Part shown: piece after piece, positions 1 to 8,230 of the stretch
How positions within the stretch are numbered: position 1 is the first letter of the stretch
How the letters are laid out: each line of letters begins with the position of its first letter
Assembly (NCBI RefSeq): GCF_018388425.1
Contig: NZ_CP074406.1
Coordinates: forward strand, 2,108,001-2,172,000
Direction of reading: 5' to 3'
Length of the DNA: 64,000 nucleotides
Source: Nocardioides faecalis
Lineage (GTDB): Bacteria; Actinomycetota; Actinomycetes; Propionibacteriales; Nocardioidaceae
Made by a program: the position numbers and the translations under genes
The notes under the pieces: generated by a model
Told to the model about the DNA's origin: nothing
Databases searched by the model: none
What the model saw: only the letters and a program-made list of their open reading frames with translations

Positions 1-610
1 CCGCGGCGGCCGCCGCCGGGCCGTCGGCGGCCAGCGCACGTCGTACGGCGCCCTTGCGGCAGCCGGTCAGCACCAGCCAGTGGCCGCGGCCGCGCTCGGC
101 GAGCTCGTCGAGGTCGTGCGCGGGGCTGCCCTTCTCCGGTGCCCGCAGCCCGGCCTCGGTGATCGCCCCGGAGAGCCGGTGGTAGCCCTCCACACCCCGG
201 GCGAGCACCAGCAGGTGGGTGCCGGTCGGGTCGGGCACCCCGTTCTGAGAGCCGTCCAGGCCCAGAGTGAGCTCGGCGCCGTAGACGGTGGGCAGGGCGT
301 GGTCCGTGGCCGCCTCGGCGAACAGCGGCGCGCCGGCGAAGCCGTCGTGGTCGGTCAGCGCCAGCCCGCTCAGCCCCAGCCGGACCGCCTCGGCGACCAG
401 CTCGCCCGGTGAGCTCGCCCCGTCGAGGAAGCTGAAGTGGCTGTGGCAGTGCAGCTCGGCGTACGGCGCGGCGTGCTCGGGGCGGCGGATCGGCACCGGA
501 GCGGCGCGCGGGTGCTTGCGCCGGGAGACCGGCGCCTCCAGGTCCGGCGCCCGGCCGGAGAGCCGGCGCTCCAGCTCCCGCCACGGCACCGGGGGGTTGT
601 TCCAGCCCAT
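1..610 (-). CDS. dnaE2: Error-prone DNA polymerase DnaE2, N-terminal part (cut by window edge)
   Basis: Only about 203 N-terminal residues are present; the gene continues past the left edge. The protein opens MGWNNPPVPWRELERRLSG, the usual DnaE2 start, and then carries the PHP domain with AELHCHSHFSFLDGAS and LALTDHDG, both typical of C-family polymerases. DnaE2 is the non-essential, damage-inducible DnaE paralogue that performs mutagenic lesion bypass with ImuA'/ImuB. The ATG at 610 is supported by an in-frame TGA a few codons upstream, which rules out the ATG at 643. A perfect LexA box lies 47 bp upstream inside the promoter spacer. The imuA'-imuB genes sit about 4 kb away in a separate unit on the same strand, so the cassette is split here. 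Family assignment is firm; the polymerase active site is outside the window. Confidence 0.93.
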   Translation of the reverse strand, partial: MGWNNPPVPWRELERRLSGRAPDLEAPVSRRKHPRAAPVPIRRPEHAAPYAELHCHSHFSFLDGASSPGELVAEAVRLGLSGLALTDHDGFAGAPLFAEAATDHALPTVYGAELTLGLDGSQNGVPDPTGTHLLVLARGVEGYHRLSGAITEAGLRAPEKGSPAHDLDELAERGRGHWLVLTGCRKGAVRRALAADGPAAAAA

Positions 611-649
611 GGCGGATCAGGCGACGTCGTCGGAAGGGCTCATGGACCT

Positions 650-678
650 ACGCTAGTCGAACATCTGTTCGATCCCAA
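650..678 (-). promoter_or_regulatory. SOS promoter of dnaE2 with LexA box in the spacer
   Basis: On the minus strand there is a -35 TTGGGA (673-678), a 17-bp spacer (656-672) and a -10 TAGCGT (650-655). The spacer holds the perfect actinobacterial LexA operator TCGAACATCTGTTCGA at 657-672. Bound LexA would therefore sit between the two hexamers and exclude RNA polymerase. The predicted transcript starts near 643, giving a leader of about 33 nt before the dnaE2 ATG. The box also lies 95 bp upstream of the divergent nitroreductase at 767, but no promoter for that gene overlaps it obviously. Confidence 0.88.
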
Positions 679-766
679 GGTCTCCGACGCAGGTCCGCCG
701 GTGCGTTGTGACCCGAGCCACCCCGATCCGCGGAAGCAGGCGCCGCCACACCTCGTTGAAACTTCC

Positions 767-1357
767 ATGACTCTCGCGCTCTCGGCCGAAGCCCAGGACC
801 TGCTGTTCCGCCAGGCCCGCACCGCCAACACGTTCACCGACGAGCCGGTGAGCGAGGAGCAGGTGGCCGCCATCTACGACCTGGTGAAGTACGCACCGAC
901 CGCGATGAACACCCAGCCGCTCCGGGTGCTGCTGGTCCGCACCGACGAGGGTCGTGAGCGTCTTCTCAAGCACATGTCCGAGGGCAACCGGGAGAAGACC
1001 GCCAGCGCCCCGCTGGTGGCGGTGCTGGCCGCGGACACCGCGTTCCACGACACCCTGCCGCGCACCTTCCCGCACTTCCCCGGCGCCCGTGACCTCTTCG
1101 CCGACGACGCCGCCCGGGAGCAGACCGCCCGGTTCAACGCCACGCTGCAGATCGGCTACTTCCTGCTCGGCGTCCGCGCGGCCGGTCTCGCCGCCGGCCC
1201 CATGGGCGGCTTCGACGCCGACGGCATCGACGCCGACCTGCTGGCCGGCACCTCCTGGAAGTCGCTGCTCGTGGTCAACATCGGCCGCCCCGGCAAGGAC
1301 CCGTGGTTCGACCGGCTCCCCCGCCTGGAGCAGGACGAGGTCGTCCGGGCCCTCTGA
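767..1357 (+). CDS. Nitroreductase family protein (RutE/malonic semialdehyde reductase-like)
   Basis: A 196-aa protein of the FMN-dependent nitroreductase fold. It opens with an RQARTANTF stretch (residues 20-28), followed by the YDLVKYAPTAMNTQPLR segment that binds FMN and is characteristic of the RutE/HadB-like subfamily. It ends with a GRPGKDPWFDRLPRL tail also typical of that subgroup. Members reduce malonic semialdehyde or nitro compounds using NAD(P)H; the substrate here cannot be read from sequence. The start is the ATG at 767; the longer reading upstream from 437 runs antisense through dnaE2 and is not believed. It is divergent from dnaE2 and converges on the GyrI-like gene, with 22 bp between stop codons. 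Confidence 0.85.
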   Translation: MTLALSAEAQDLLFRQARTANTFTDEPVSEEQVAAIYDLVKYAPTAMNTQPLRVLLVRTDEGRERLLKHMSEGNREKTASAPLVAVLAADTAFHDTLPRTFPHFPGARDLFADDAAREQTARFNATLQIGYFLLGVRAAGLAAGPMGGFDADGIDADLLAGTSWKSLLVVNIGRPGKDPWFDRLPRLEQDEVVRAL

Positions 1358-1379
1358 CCCGAAGGCGCCGGCCGGTCGC

Positions 1380-1994
1380 TCAGCCCGCGGGGGCGACCGG
1401 CTGACGCAGGATGGTGCGCAGCCGCTCCGGTGCGGTGCGCCGCGGGTCACCGAGGTAGATCTCGTGGTGCCGGCCGGTGGGCCGAAGCCCTGAGGCCGCC
1501 GCGAAGGCATGCAGCGCGGCGACCGTGGGCCCCTCGTCGTCGTACGACCCGACGTGCAGGACCTGCACGCAGCGGCCCTCGACCAGCGGCGCGAGGCGCA
1601 CCCGGTCCAGGGCGGCCGGGGACCGCTTCCGCTCGACCTCGGCCACCGCGGCGGCGAACTGCTCCGCGGTGATCCAGTCCGGGGCCAGGATCATCATCGT
1701 CCAGTCCCACTGCGACTTGTCGCGGCGCGAGGTGAAGGTCTCCGGGTCCGCCGCCGACCAGAGCCCCTCCAGCGGCATCACCACGTAGTCACGGTCCAGC
1801 TGCCGCTTGCTGGCGAGCTTCAGCGCGTAGGCCACCGGATAGAGCGCCTCCAGCGCCTGGGTGTACTCCTCCGCGGTGTTCGGGTCGCCGTGCCCGTCGA
1901 CCATCAGGTACTGCAGCGGCGGGACGTCGAGCACCCGCGGCTCGCCGCGGCGCGCGGCGTAGCAGTCGAGGTCCTTCTTCAGGTCGACCTTCAC
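1380..1994 (-). CDS. GyrI-like small-molecule-binding domain protein
   Basis: A 204-aa protein resembling stand-alone GyrI-like (SOUL/BacEF fold) domains. It shows the PPLQYLMVDGHGDPN segment (about residues 25-39), the tandem YPVAYALK segment, and a C-terminal ASGLRPTGRHHEIYLGDPRR motif that is typical of the family. These proteins bind lipophilic or cationic compounds; some hydrolyse cyclopropanoid cytotoxins, while others are ligand sensors. No HTH or other partner domain is present. The GTG at 1994 follows the oxidoreductase stop by 24 bp, so the two are probably cotranscribed. Function beyond ligand binding is unknown. Confidence 0.8.
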   Translation of the reverse strand: MKVDLKKDLDCYAARRGEPRVLDVPPLQYLMVDGHGDPNTAEEYTQALEALYPVAYALKLASKRQLDRDYVVMPLEGLWSAADPETFTSRRDKSQWDWTMMILAPDWITAEQFAAAVAEVERKRSPAALDRVRLAPLVEGRCVQVLHVGSYDDEGPTVAALHAFAAASGLRPTGRHHEIYLGDPRRTAPERLRTILRQPVAPAG

Positions 1995-2018
1995 CGCGGG
2001 ACCCCCTGGTCAGCTCGG

Positions 2019-4040
2019 TCAGCTCTCCCGACTGGGCAGCGTCCTGCCCGTCGCCACCCAGTGTGCCTCGTGGATCGCCGCGTCGAGGTTGCGCGGGCTG
2101 AGCGCGTCGCCGACCGCGGTGACCGGCACACCGAGCGCGTCGCTCAACTCCTCGGCGTCCAGGCCGGCGACGCGGACCGCTTGGCGCGGGGTCAGCGCGA
2201 CCACGGTGTCGACCTGGCCGACCTCGCGCTCCTCGCCGGTGAGCTGGTCGACCAGGCGCAGGCCGTCGGGGGTGCTGCGGACCCGCACCCCGACAGTGCG
2301 GGTGAACGAGCCGGCGGCCAGGGTGCGCAGCACGACCTGGCGCTCGTAGCCGGTGCCGACGTGCGGCAGCAGCGTCTCGTACGGCGTCGCGACGTGCACG
2401 TCCAGGCCGGCGCCGACCAGGCTCAGCAGCACGCCGCTGGCATACGCCGTGCCGTCGTCGTCGACCACCAGCACCCGCGGCCCCAGCTTCGGGCCGGAGG
2501 CGGCCTGCGCGGCGTCCATCGCCGTCCAGGCGTCGATGCTCGCCGGGGCGGGCTCGGCGAAGCCGGAGCCGAAGGCCAGCGTCGTGTGGGTGTCCCCGGT
2601 CGGCGCGACCGCGCCGGTGGCGAGCAGCACCCGCTGCGGCGCGGTGGCGGCGATGGCCGCGACGTCGGCGGCCACGCCGAGGCGTACGTCGACGCCTGCG
2701 CGTGCGACGTCGCGCTCCAGGTCGGACAGCAGCAGGCCGACGGAGCCGCGCCCCGGCACCCGCACCGCGCGGCGCAGCTGGCCGCCGAGCACGGGTGCGG
2801 CCTCGAGCAGGGTGACCGGGTGCCCGTCCTGGGCGAGCCGGATCGCGGCGTGCATCCCGGCGGGTCCGCCGCCGACGACGGTCCACCGCTGTGCGGGGCC
2901 GGGCTCGGGGAGCCGGTCGAGCTCGCGGCCGGCGTCGGGGTTGACGGTGCAGGTGACGGGCAGGCCGACGGAGCCGCGGCCCAGGCAGCCCTGGTTGAGC
3001 CGGATGCAGTGCCGCACCGTCTCGGTGCGGCCGGTGAGCAGCTTGTGGGCGAGGTCGGGGTCGGCGAGCTGGCCGCGGGTCAGCGCGACCATGTCGGCGA
3101 TGCCGGAGGCCAGCACCTCCTCGGCCTCCTCGACCGCCCATGCCGAGCCGACCCCGAAGACCGGGATGTCGGGGTTGGCCTGCTTGAGCGCGGCGACGTC
3201 CTCGCGCAGCCAGGCCACCGGCATCGCCGAGGACGGGAACACCCAGTGCACGTCGTGGTAGCCGCCGGCGGCGGTGTCGATGAAGTCGATCCGGGTCTCG
3301 GCCCGCAGACGGGCGACGACCTCGCGCAGGTCGGCGGCGCTCAAGCCCCGGCCCGGCTCGCCCTCGTGGTGCTCGTTCAGGCAGATCCGGATGCCGACGG
3401 TGTAGTCGTCGCCGACGGCGGCGCGGACCGCGGCCAGCACCTCGCGCGGGAACCGGGTGCGGCCCTCCAGGTCGCCTCCGTAGGAGTCGGTCCGGGCGTT
3501 GTAGAGCGGGGAGAGGAACTGGTGGCCCAGGTAGCCGTGCGCCAGGTGGATCTCGACGCCGTCGAAGCCGCCCTCGCGGGCCAGCTCGGCGGAACGCGCC
3601 CAGGCGGCGACCAGCTCGCGGATGTCACCGTGGCTCAGCTCGCGGGTGGCGACGCCGGTGGACGGGGAGATCATCCGGCTCGGGGCGTACACCGGTCGCG
3701 GTCCTGCCGGGCCCTGCGGTGCCGCCTGGGCGCCGTGGTGGTTGAGCTGCACGAGCACCCGGGCGCCGGCGTCGTGGATCGCGGAGGTCATCGCGGTGTT
3801 GGCCGCCACCGACTCCGGGCGCCAGGCGTCCTCGAAGCCACGGATGGAGCCCGAGGGGTGCACGAAGTGGTTGCCGGCGACGAACAGGCCGCAGCCGCCC
3901 TCGGCGCGGCGCACGTAGTACGCCGTCTCCCGCTCCGACTCGACGCGGTCGCTGTACTGCTTGGAGTGCGCCGCCTGCATGATCCGGTTCGGCGCGGTGA
4001 AGGAGCCGATCCGCAGCGGCTGGGCGAGCAGGGTGTTCAC
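2019..4040 (-). CDS. NADH:flavin oxidoreductase of the 2,4-dienoyl-CoA reductase/OYE type
   Basis: A 673-aa multidomain flavoenzyme. Residues 1 to about 340 form the FMN-binding TIM barrel, with VQLNHHGAQ and the catalytic EIHLAHGYL motif (H165, H168). A linker follows where the iron-sulfur cluster normally sits, and then an FAD/NAD(P)-binding Rossmann region begins with VVGGGPAG near residue 388. The layout matches FadH, trimethylamine dehydrogenase and bile-acid reductases. The cluster site is unusual: the expected C-x2-C-x3-C-x11-C pattern reads C345, L348, C352, C364, so one of four ligands is leucine. Start is GTG at 4040; YjbQ ends 44 bp upstream. Substrate is unknown; enoate reduction or demethylation are both possible. 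Confidence 0.88.
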   Translation of the reverse strand: MNTLLAQPLRIGSFTAPNRIMQAAHSKQYSDRVESERETAYYVRRAEGGCGLFVAGNHFVHPSGSIRGFEDAWRPESVAANTAMTSAIHDAGARVLVQLNHHGAQAAPQGPAGPRPVYAPSRMISPSTGVATRELSHGDIRELVAAWARSAELAREGGFDGVEIHLAHGYLGHQFLSPLYNARTDSYGGDLEGRTRFPREVLAAVRAAVGDDYTVGIRICLNEHHEGEPGRGLSAADLREVVARLRAETRIDFIDTAAGGYHDVHWVFPSSAMPVAWLREDVAALKQANPDIPVFGVGSAWAVEEAEEVLASGIADMVALTRGQLADPDLAHKLLTGRTETVRHCIRLNQGCLGRGSVGLPVTCTVNPDAGRELDRLPEPGPAQRWTVVGGGPAGMHAAIRLAQDGHPVTLLEAAPVLGGQLRRAVRVPGRGSVGLLLSDLERDVARAGVDVRLGVAADVAAIAATAPQRVLLATGAVAPTGDTHTTLAFGSGFAEPAPASIDAWTAMDAAQAASGPKLGPRVLVVDDDGTAYASGVLLSLVGAGLDVHVATPYETLLPHVGTGYERQVVLRTLAAGSFTRTVGVRVRSTPDGLRLVDQLTGEEREVGQVDTVVALTPRQAVRVAGLDAEELSDALGVPVTAVGDALSPRNLDAAIHEAHWVATGRTLPSRES

Positions 4041-4084
4041 CCCGGGATTCTCCCGCAGCCGACGTGGCGGCGGGAGGGGCGTGC

Positions 4085-4507
4085 TCAGCCGGCCAGGAAG
4101 CTGAGCCGCACCTCACGCTCGGCGTTGTCGACGTTGAGGTCGACCAGGCAGATGCTCTGCCAGGTGCCCAGCGCCAGCCTTCCGCCCAGCACGGGCACGC
4201 TCGCGTACGGCGGCACCAGGGCCGGCATCACGTGCGAGCGGCCGTGGCCGCGGCTGCCGTGCCGGTGGCGCCACCGGTCGTCGGCCGGCAGCAGGTCGCC
4301 GAGCGCGGCGAGCAGGTCGTCGTCGCTGCCGGCGCCGGTCTCCAGGATCGCCAGCCCGGCGGTGGCGTGCGGCACGAAGACGTGCAGCAGGCCGTCTCCG
4401 GTCCCCGCCGCACTGGAGGCCCGTGCGACGTAGTCGGCGCAGTCGGAGGTCAGGTCGAGCACCACCTCGGTGCCGCCGGTGCGGTAGGTACGCGTCTGGC
4501 TGTCCAC
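4085..4507 (-). CDS. YjbQ family protein (secondary thiamine-phosphate synthase enzyme)
   Basis: A 140-aa protein, the normal length for the UPF0047/YjbQ family. It has the family's HVFVPHATAGLAILETG block, and RHRHGSRGHGRSHVMPAL followed by LALGTWQSICLVDLN near the C terminus. Histidines in these blocks form the putative metal site. Some members have weak thiamine-phosphate synthase activity, but the true role is unknown. The GTG at 4507 is preferred because it follows a GGGGG Shine-Dalgarno-like stretch and gives the standard length. It starts only 35 bp after the imuB stop on the same strand and so may be transcribed with the SOS-controlled imuA'-imuB. Confidence 0.85.
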   Translation of the reverse strand: MDSQTRTYRTGGTEVVLDLTSDCADYVARASSAAGTGDGLLHVFVPHATAGLAILETGAGSDDDLLAALGDLLPADDRWRHRHGSRGHGRSHVMPALVPPYASVPVLGGRLALGTWQSICLVDLNVDNAEREVRLSFLAG

Positions 4508-4542
4508 GCCCCCATCGTGGCAGGCGAAGACCAGCGCCTCGC

Positions 4543-6198
4543 TCAGTCGTACGCCGCCTCGGCCCACCAGCAGCCGCCCTCCTCCCAGCGCAGCAGCCAG
4601 GCCCGGCCGTCGACCCCGACGAGCTGGAAGCGGGCCACCCGGCCACCGGCGCCCGGGCCGAGCCACCAGCCCTCGTCCACCGGCCAGGGCCCGGCCCACG
4701 CCGCCACCGGGCACCACTGCCGGCCCAGCCGGATCCGCACCGGCTCGCCGGTGACCATGCCGCGCTCGGTGACCGCGATGGGGGCGCCGGCGTCGTCCAC
4801 CACCTCCACCTCGTGAGGCTCGGCGAACACGCGGGTGGGGGCGGGCCCGGGGATCGCCCCGGGCCAGGGCCGGTCCACCGGCCGCAGCCCGGTCGGTCGT
4901 TCGCCCCACGGCACCAGCGCCTGGCGGTCGGCCGCGCCGCGGCCGCCTTGCAGCACCGGCACCCGGACGGCGTCGTAGCCGACCATGGCCTGCACGCGGG
5001 CCACGCCGCGCACGACCTGGTCCTCGGCGCCACCACCCCACAGGCCTTCGGCGTGGTCGCCGGCTGGTTCGACGACCTCGGGCAGCAGCCGCAGCACCGT
5101 GACGGGCGCGGTGATCGGGGTGCCGAACGACTTGCGGCTGCGCAGGCCGGAGGAGGCCAGGCCGGCCTGCAGCTGCCAGTGCACCCGGTCCACCAGGTCG
5201 CGGGAGGTGAAGCAGCGCGGGTGCAGCCAGCTGCGCGCCGAGACGCCCGGGCCAGCACCGGCACCCGAGCTCTCGAACTCGGCCTCGATCCGCACCCCGG
5301 TGGCGACCAGCTGCCGGGCGGCGAGGCCCGCGACGAAGCGTTCGGCGGTGGTGCGCACGCTGAACGCGGCCGCCTCGGCGGAGTCCAGGGGCGGCTCGAA
5401 GGAGATCTCGCAGGCCAGCTCCGGCGGCGGCGTGCGGGAGGCCAGCGGCGCCACGCCCGCCCCCTGCACCCGGCGCCACACCTCGACGCCGTGGCTGCCG
5501 AACCGGTTGGCGACCTCGCCCGCCCCCAGCGCGGCGAGGTCGCCCAGCCGCAGCAGGCCGAGGCGGCGCAGCAGGTCGGCGAGCTCGGTCCCCTCCGGTC
5601 CCTCGTCGGCCAGGACCGTGACCGGCAGGTCGCGCAGGTACGCCGCGGACTCCCCCGGCGCGACGACCTCGCAGCCCTGTGGCGGCGCGGAGCGGGCGGC
5701 CCGCTCGGCGGCGTACAGGTCGTCGGCCACCCCGAAGCGGCAATCCCACACGCCGGCGCCGACCAGGTGCTCGGCGAGCAGGGCGGCAGCCGCCTCCTCC
5801 CCGCTGACGCCGGCGCGGGCGAAGAACCGGCCCGGGGCGGGCACCGCGAGCAGGCCGGGACGGATCGGCGCCACCCCGGGGCGCAGCTCCTCGACCGTCG
5901 CCAGCACCGGCTCGAACCAGCGGGCGTCGCGCTCCGGGCTCGCGGGCAGCAGCAGCACCTCGGGGCACCGGGCCTGTGCGTCGCGGCGGCGCTGCCCACG
6001 GCGCACGCCCTCCGCGCGGGCGGCGGCGTTGCACACGAGGACCCGGTTGCCCGAGAGCACCGCGGCGGGCACCTCCGCACCGGCGGGAGCCTCAGCGCCG
6101 ACGGGGGCGTCGGTGGTGGCGGAGCCGGCCGTGTCCGCCTGCTCCAGCAGCGCGGCGGTGACCGACCAGTCCGGGCACCACAGCACCATGGTGCGCAT
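4543..6198 (-). CDS. imuB: ImuB, catalytically inactive Y-family polymerase-like adaptor of the mutasome
   Basis: A 551-aa Y-family polymerase relative. The N terminus reads VLWCPDWSVTAALLE where active DinB proteins have an acidic DMDxFY motif, so the catalytic carboxylates are absent, as expected for ImuB. RPGLLAVPAPGRFFA and RFGVADDLYAAERAAR match the degenerate palm, and a little-finger-like region follows. ImuB links DnaE2 and ImuA' to the beta clamp; the clamp motif region reads HAEGLWGG (about residues 382-389) rather than the QLPLWG known from mycobacteria, with a second QALVPWG at 426-432. Start is ATG 6198, 23 bp after the imuA' stop. It is expected to be SOS induced through the promoter upstream of imuA'. 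Confidence 0.92.
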   Translation of the reverse strand: MRTMVLWCPDWSVTAALLEQADTAGSATTDAPVGAEAPAGAEVPAAVLSGNRVLVCNAAARAEGVRRGQRRRDAQARCPEVLLLPASPERDARWFEPVLATVEELRPGVAPIRPGLLAVPAPGRFFARAGVSGEEAAAALLAEHLVGAGVWDCRFGVADDLYAAERAARSAPPQGCEVVAPGESAAYLRDLPVTVLADEGPEGTELADLLRRLGLLRLGDLAALGAGEVANRFGSHGVEVWRRVQGAGVAPLASRTPPPELACEISFEPPLDSAEAAAFSVRTTAERFVAGLAARQLVATGVRIEAEFESSGAGAGPGVSARSWLHPRCFTSRDLVDRVHWQLQAGLASSGLRSRKSFGTPITAPVTVLRLLPEVVEPAGDHAEGLWGGGAEDQVVRGVARVQAMVGYDAVRVPVLQGGRGAADRQALVPWGERPTGLRPVDRPWPGAIPGPAPTRVFAEPHEVEVVDDAGAPIAVTERGMVTGEPVRIRLGRQWCPVAAWAGPWPVDEGWWLGPGAGGRVARFQLVGVDGRAWLLRWEEGGCWWAEAAYD

Positions 6199-6221
6199 CA
6201 GGCCGACACCCTGGTACGCAT

Positions 6222-6803
6222 CTAGGCCACGACCTCGGCCCGCGCGGGTGGCCCCGCGCCACGTCGTACGACGACCTCGATCCGCCGCTCGCGCAGCCGG
6301 CCACTGCCCCGCCCGATGCCCTCCCAGCTGGTCCGCACCGCCGAGAGGCGGGCCTCGCAGCGTGGCCAGTCGCCCTGGACGACCAGCACCCCGGAGCGCG
6401 AGCGCAGCCGGGCGTCGAGGATCGAGGCGGACTTGGCGTCGACCGTCCCGGGCGGGCGCAGCACCACGACCTTGAGCACGTCGACGAGCGCGGCGGTGAC
6501 CTCCAACCAGTGCTCGCCGGGGGCGGGCACGAGCACCGTGCGGGACAGCTCGATGCCGCGCTGGTGCGCGGCCTCGGCACCGAAGTCGTCCCAGCCGGCG
6601 AAGCCGACCCACTCCCCTGCCTGCGAGGCGCCGGCAGCCAGCTCCATGGCGAGCGTGGTGGAGTCGACGGAGTAGACCGCTCCGGTGCGCAGCTGGACCA
6701 GGCCCTCGACGCTGGGCGCGGTCGGCACGCTCAGCCGGGTCGGGCCGCCCTGGAGGGCCTGGATCCGGCCGCGGAGCTGATCGAGGACCGCGGCTTGACT
6801 CAC
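6222..6803 (-). CDS. ImuA' RecA-fold accessory protein of the mutasome
   Basis: About 193 aa in the position and size of actinobacterial ImuA'. It contains SGSLAMELAAG-like context (TTLAMELAAGASQAGEWVGF), then DVLKVVVLRPPG and RSRSGVLVVQGDWPRCEARL, a RecA-like core without an obvious Walker A lysine. In mycobacteria ImuA' binds ImuB and DnaE2 and is needed for damage-induced mutagenesis. The start is taken as GTG 6803, because the LexA-controlled -10 box ends exactly 6 bp before it, implying a leaderless mRNA. An in-frame ATG at 6821 lies inside the operator and would be upstream of the predicted transcription start. The stop precedes imuB by 23 bp. Confidence 0.85.
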   Translation of the reverse strand: MSQAAVLDQLRGRIQALQGGPTRLSVPTAPSVEGLVQLRTGAVYSVDSTTLAMELAAGASQAGEWVGFAGWDDFGAEAAHQRGIELSRTVLVPAPGEHWLEVTAALVDVLKVVVLRPPGTVDAKSASILDARLRSRSGVLVVQGDWPRCEARLSAVRTSWEGIGRGSGRLRERRIEVVVRRGAGPPARAEVVA

Positions 6804-6809
6804 CCACCC

Positions 6810-6838
6810 ATCTTCGAACATTTGTTCGAACGAGGCAA
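6810..6838 (-). promoter_or_regulatory. SOS promoter of imuA'-imuB with LexA box in the spacer
   Basis: Minus-strand -35 TTGCCT (6833-6838), a 17-bp spacer (6816-6832) and -10 GAAGAT (6810-6815). The perfect LexA box TCGAACATTTGTTCGA (plus-strand reading) at 6814-6829 fills the spacer and touches the -10. Six bases separate the -10 from GTG 6803, so transcription should begin at or beside the start codon. Geometry mirrors the dnaE2 promoter, which strengthens both calls. Confidence 0.88.
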
Positions 6839-6883
6839 GTGGGCGGCACTCCCCCAGCCCGCATCGAAGGGCCGGGCCGTGGG

Positions 6884-8230
6884 TCAGCGCTTGCGCTTCT
6901 CCCGCGGCTGCACCTTGATCTCGATCGGGGTGCCGACGAAGCCGAACTCCTCGCGCAGCCGGCGCTCCACGAACCGCTCGTAGCCCGCGTCGAGCTTGCC
7001 GGTGGTGAACAGCTTGAAGGTCGGCGGCGCGGTCTGCACCTGGCTGCCGAACAGGATCCGCGGCTGCTTGCCGCTGCGCACCGGGTGCGGGTGCTCGGCG
7101 ACGATCCGGCCCAGGAAGGCGTTCAGCGCGCCGGTGGTGACCCGGGTCTCCCAGCCCTCGATCGAGCGGCGCAGCGCCGGCACCAGGCGGTCGATGTGCC
7201 AGCCGGTCTTGGCCGTGATGTTGATCCGCGGCGCCCACTGCACCTGGACCAGGTCGCGCTCGATCTCGCGGTCGAGGAAGTAGCGGCGCTCGGCGTCCAC
7301 GAGGTCCCACTTGTTGAACGCGATCACCAGCGCCTTGCCGGCCTCGCGGACCTCCTGCAGGATCCGCAGGTCCTGCTCGGCCACCGACTGGCTGCCGTCG
7401 AGGACCAGCACGCAGACCTCCGCGCGCTCGATCGCGGTCGAGGTGCGCAGCCAGGCGTAGTACTCGTGGCCCGAGGCCTCCTTGACCCGCTTGCGGATGC
7501 CGGCGGTGTCGATGAAGCGCCACTGGTCGCCGTCGAGGTCGACGATCTCGTCGACCGGGTCGACGGTGGTGCCGGCGACGTTGTCGACCACCGAGCGCTC
7601 CTCGCCGGCCAGCTTGTTCAGCAGTGAGGACTTGCCGACGTTGGGGCGCCCCACGATCGCGATCCGTCGCGGACCGCCGATCGCCTTCTCGCCGGCCTCC
7701 GGGGCCTTCGGCAGCACCTCGAGCACCGCGTCGAGCAGGTCGCCCGAGCCGCGCCCGTGCAGCGCGGAGACCACGTGCGGCTCGCCGAGCCCGAGGTTCC
7801 ACAGCCCGTAGGCCTCGATCTCGGCACGCTCGTCGTCGACCTTGTTCGCGGTCAGCACGACCGGCTTGCCGGACTTGCGCAGCACGCGTACGACGGCCTC
7901 GTCGGCGTCGGTGATCCCGATGGAGGCGTCGACCACGAACAGCACCGCGTCGGCCAGGCCCACGGCGATCTCGGCCTGCGCCTTGATCCGCTCGGCCAGT
8001 CCGCGCGCGTCGGGGTCCCAGCCGCCGGTGTCGACGACGGTGAAGGCGCGGCCGTTCCACTCCGCGTCGTAGGAGACGCGGTCCCGGGTCACGCCGGGGA
8101 TGTCCTGCACGACGGCCTCGCGGCGGCCGAGGATCCGGTTGACCAACGTGGACTTGCCCACGTTCGGCCGGCCGACGACAGCGAGCACCGGCACCGGGCC
8201 TGAGCTGGTCGGGGCGGCTTCTTCAGTCAT
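6884..8230 (-). CDS. der: Ribosome-associated GTPase Der (EngA)
   Basis: A 448-aa protein with two tandem GTPase domains. The first P-loop GRPNVGKST is at residues 20-28, with DTGGW and NKVD; the second is GRPNVGKSS, with DTAGIRKR and [10 protein letters not shown]-terminal KH-like domain follows, ending in a basic QPREKRKR tail. Der acts in 50S subunit maturation. The start is ATG 8230, preceded by AAGGAGACC; the longer reading to 8287 lies within the upstream acyltransferase and lacks conserved sequence. The gene overlaps plsC by 8 bp, and with cmk upstream forms the common actinobacterial cmk-plsC-der order. Confidence 0.97.
   Translation of the reverse strand: MTEEAAPTSSGPVPVLAVVGRPNVGKSTLVNRILGRREAVVQDIPGVTRDRVSYDAEWNGRAFTVVDTGGWDPDARGLAERIKAQAEIAVGLADAVLFVVDASIGITDADEAVVRVLRKSGKPVVLTANKVDDERAEIEAYGLWNLGLGEPHVVSALHGRGSGDLLDAVLEVLPKAPEAGEKAIGGPRRIAIVGRPNVGKSSLLNKLAGEERSVVDNVAGTTVDPVDEIVDLDGDQWRFIDTAGIRKRVKEASGHEYYAWLRTSTAIERAEVCVLVLDGSQSVAEQDLRILQEVREAGKALVIAFNKWDLVDAERRYFLDREIERDLVQVQWAPRINITAKTGWHIDRLVPALRRSIEGWETRVTTGALNAFLGRIVAEHPHPVRSGKQPRILFGSQVQTAPPTFKLFTTGKLDAGYERFVERRLREEFGFVGTPIEIKVQPREKRKR

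Noticed and set aside
1509..4433. A 974-aa plus-strand reading frame
   Set aside because: It runs antisense to the GyrI-like and OYE genes, is low-complexity and has no domain; it is a high-GC shadow frame.
6804..6821. ATG 6821 as the imuA' start
   Set aside because: It lies within the LexA operator and upstream of the predicted transcription start; GTG 6803 fits promoter geometry.
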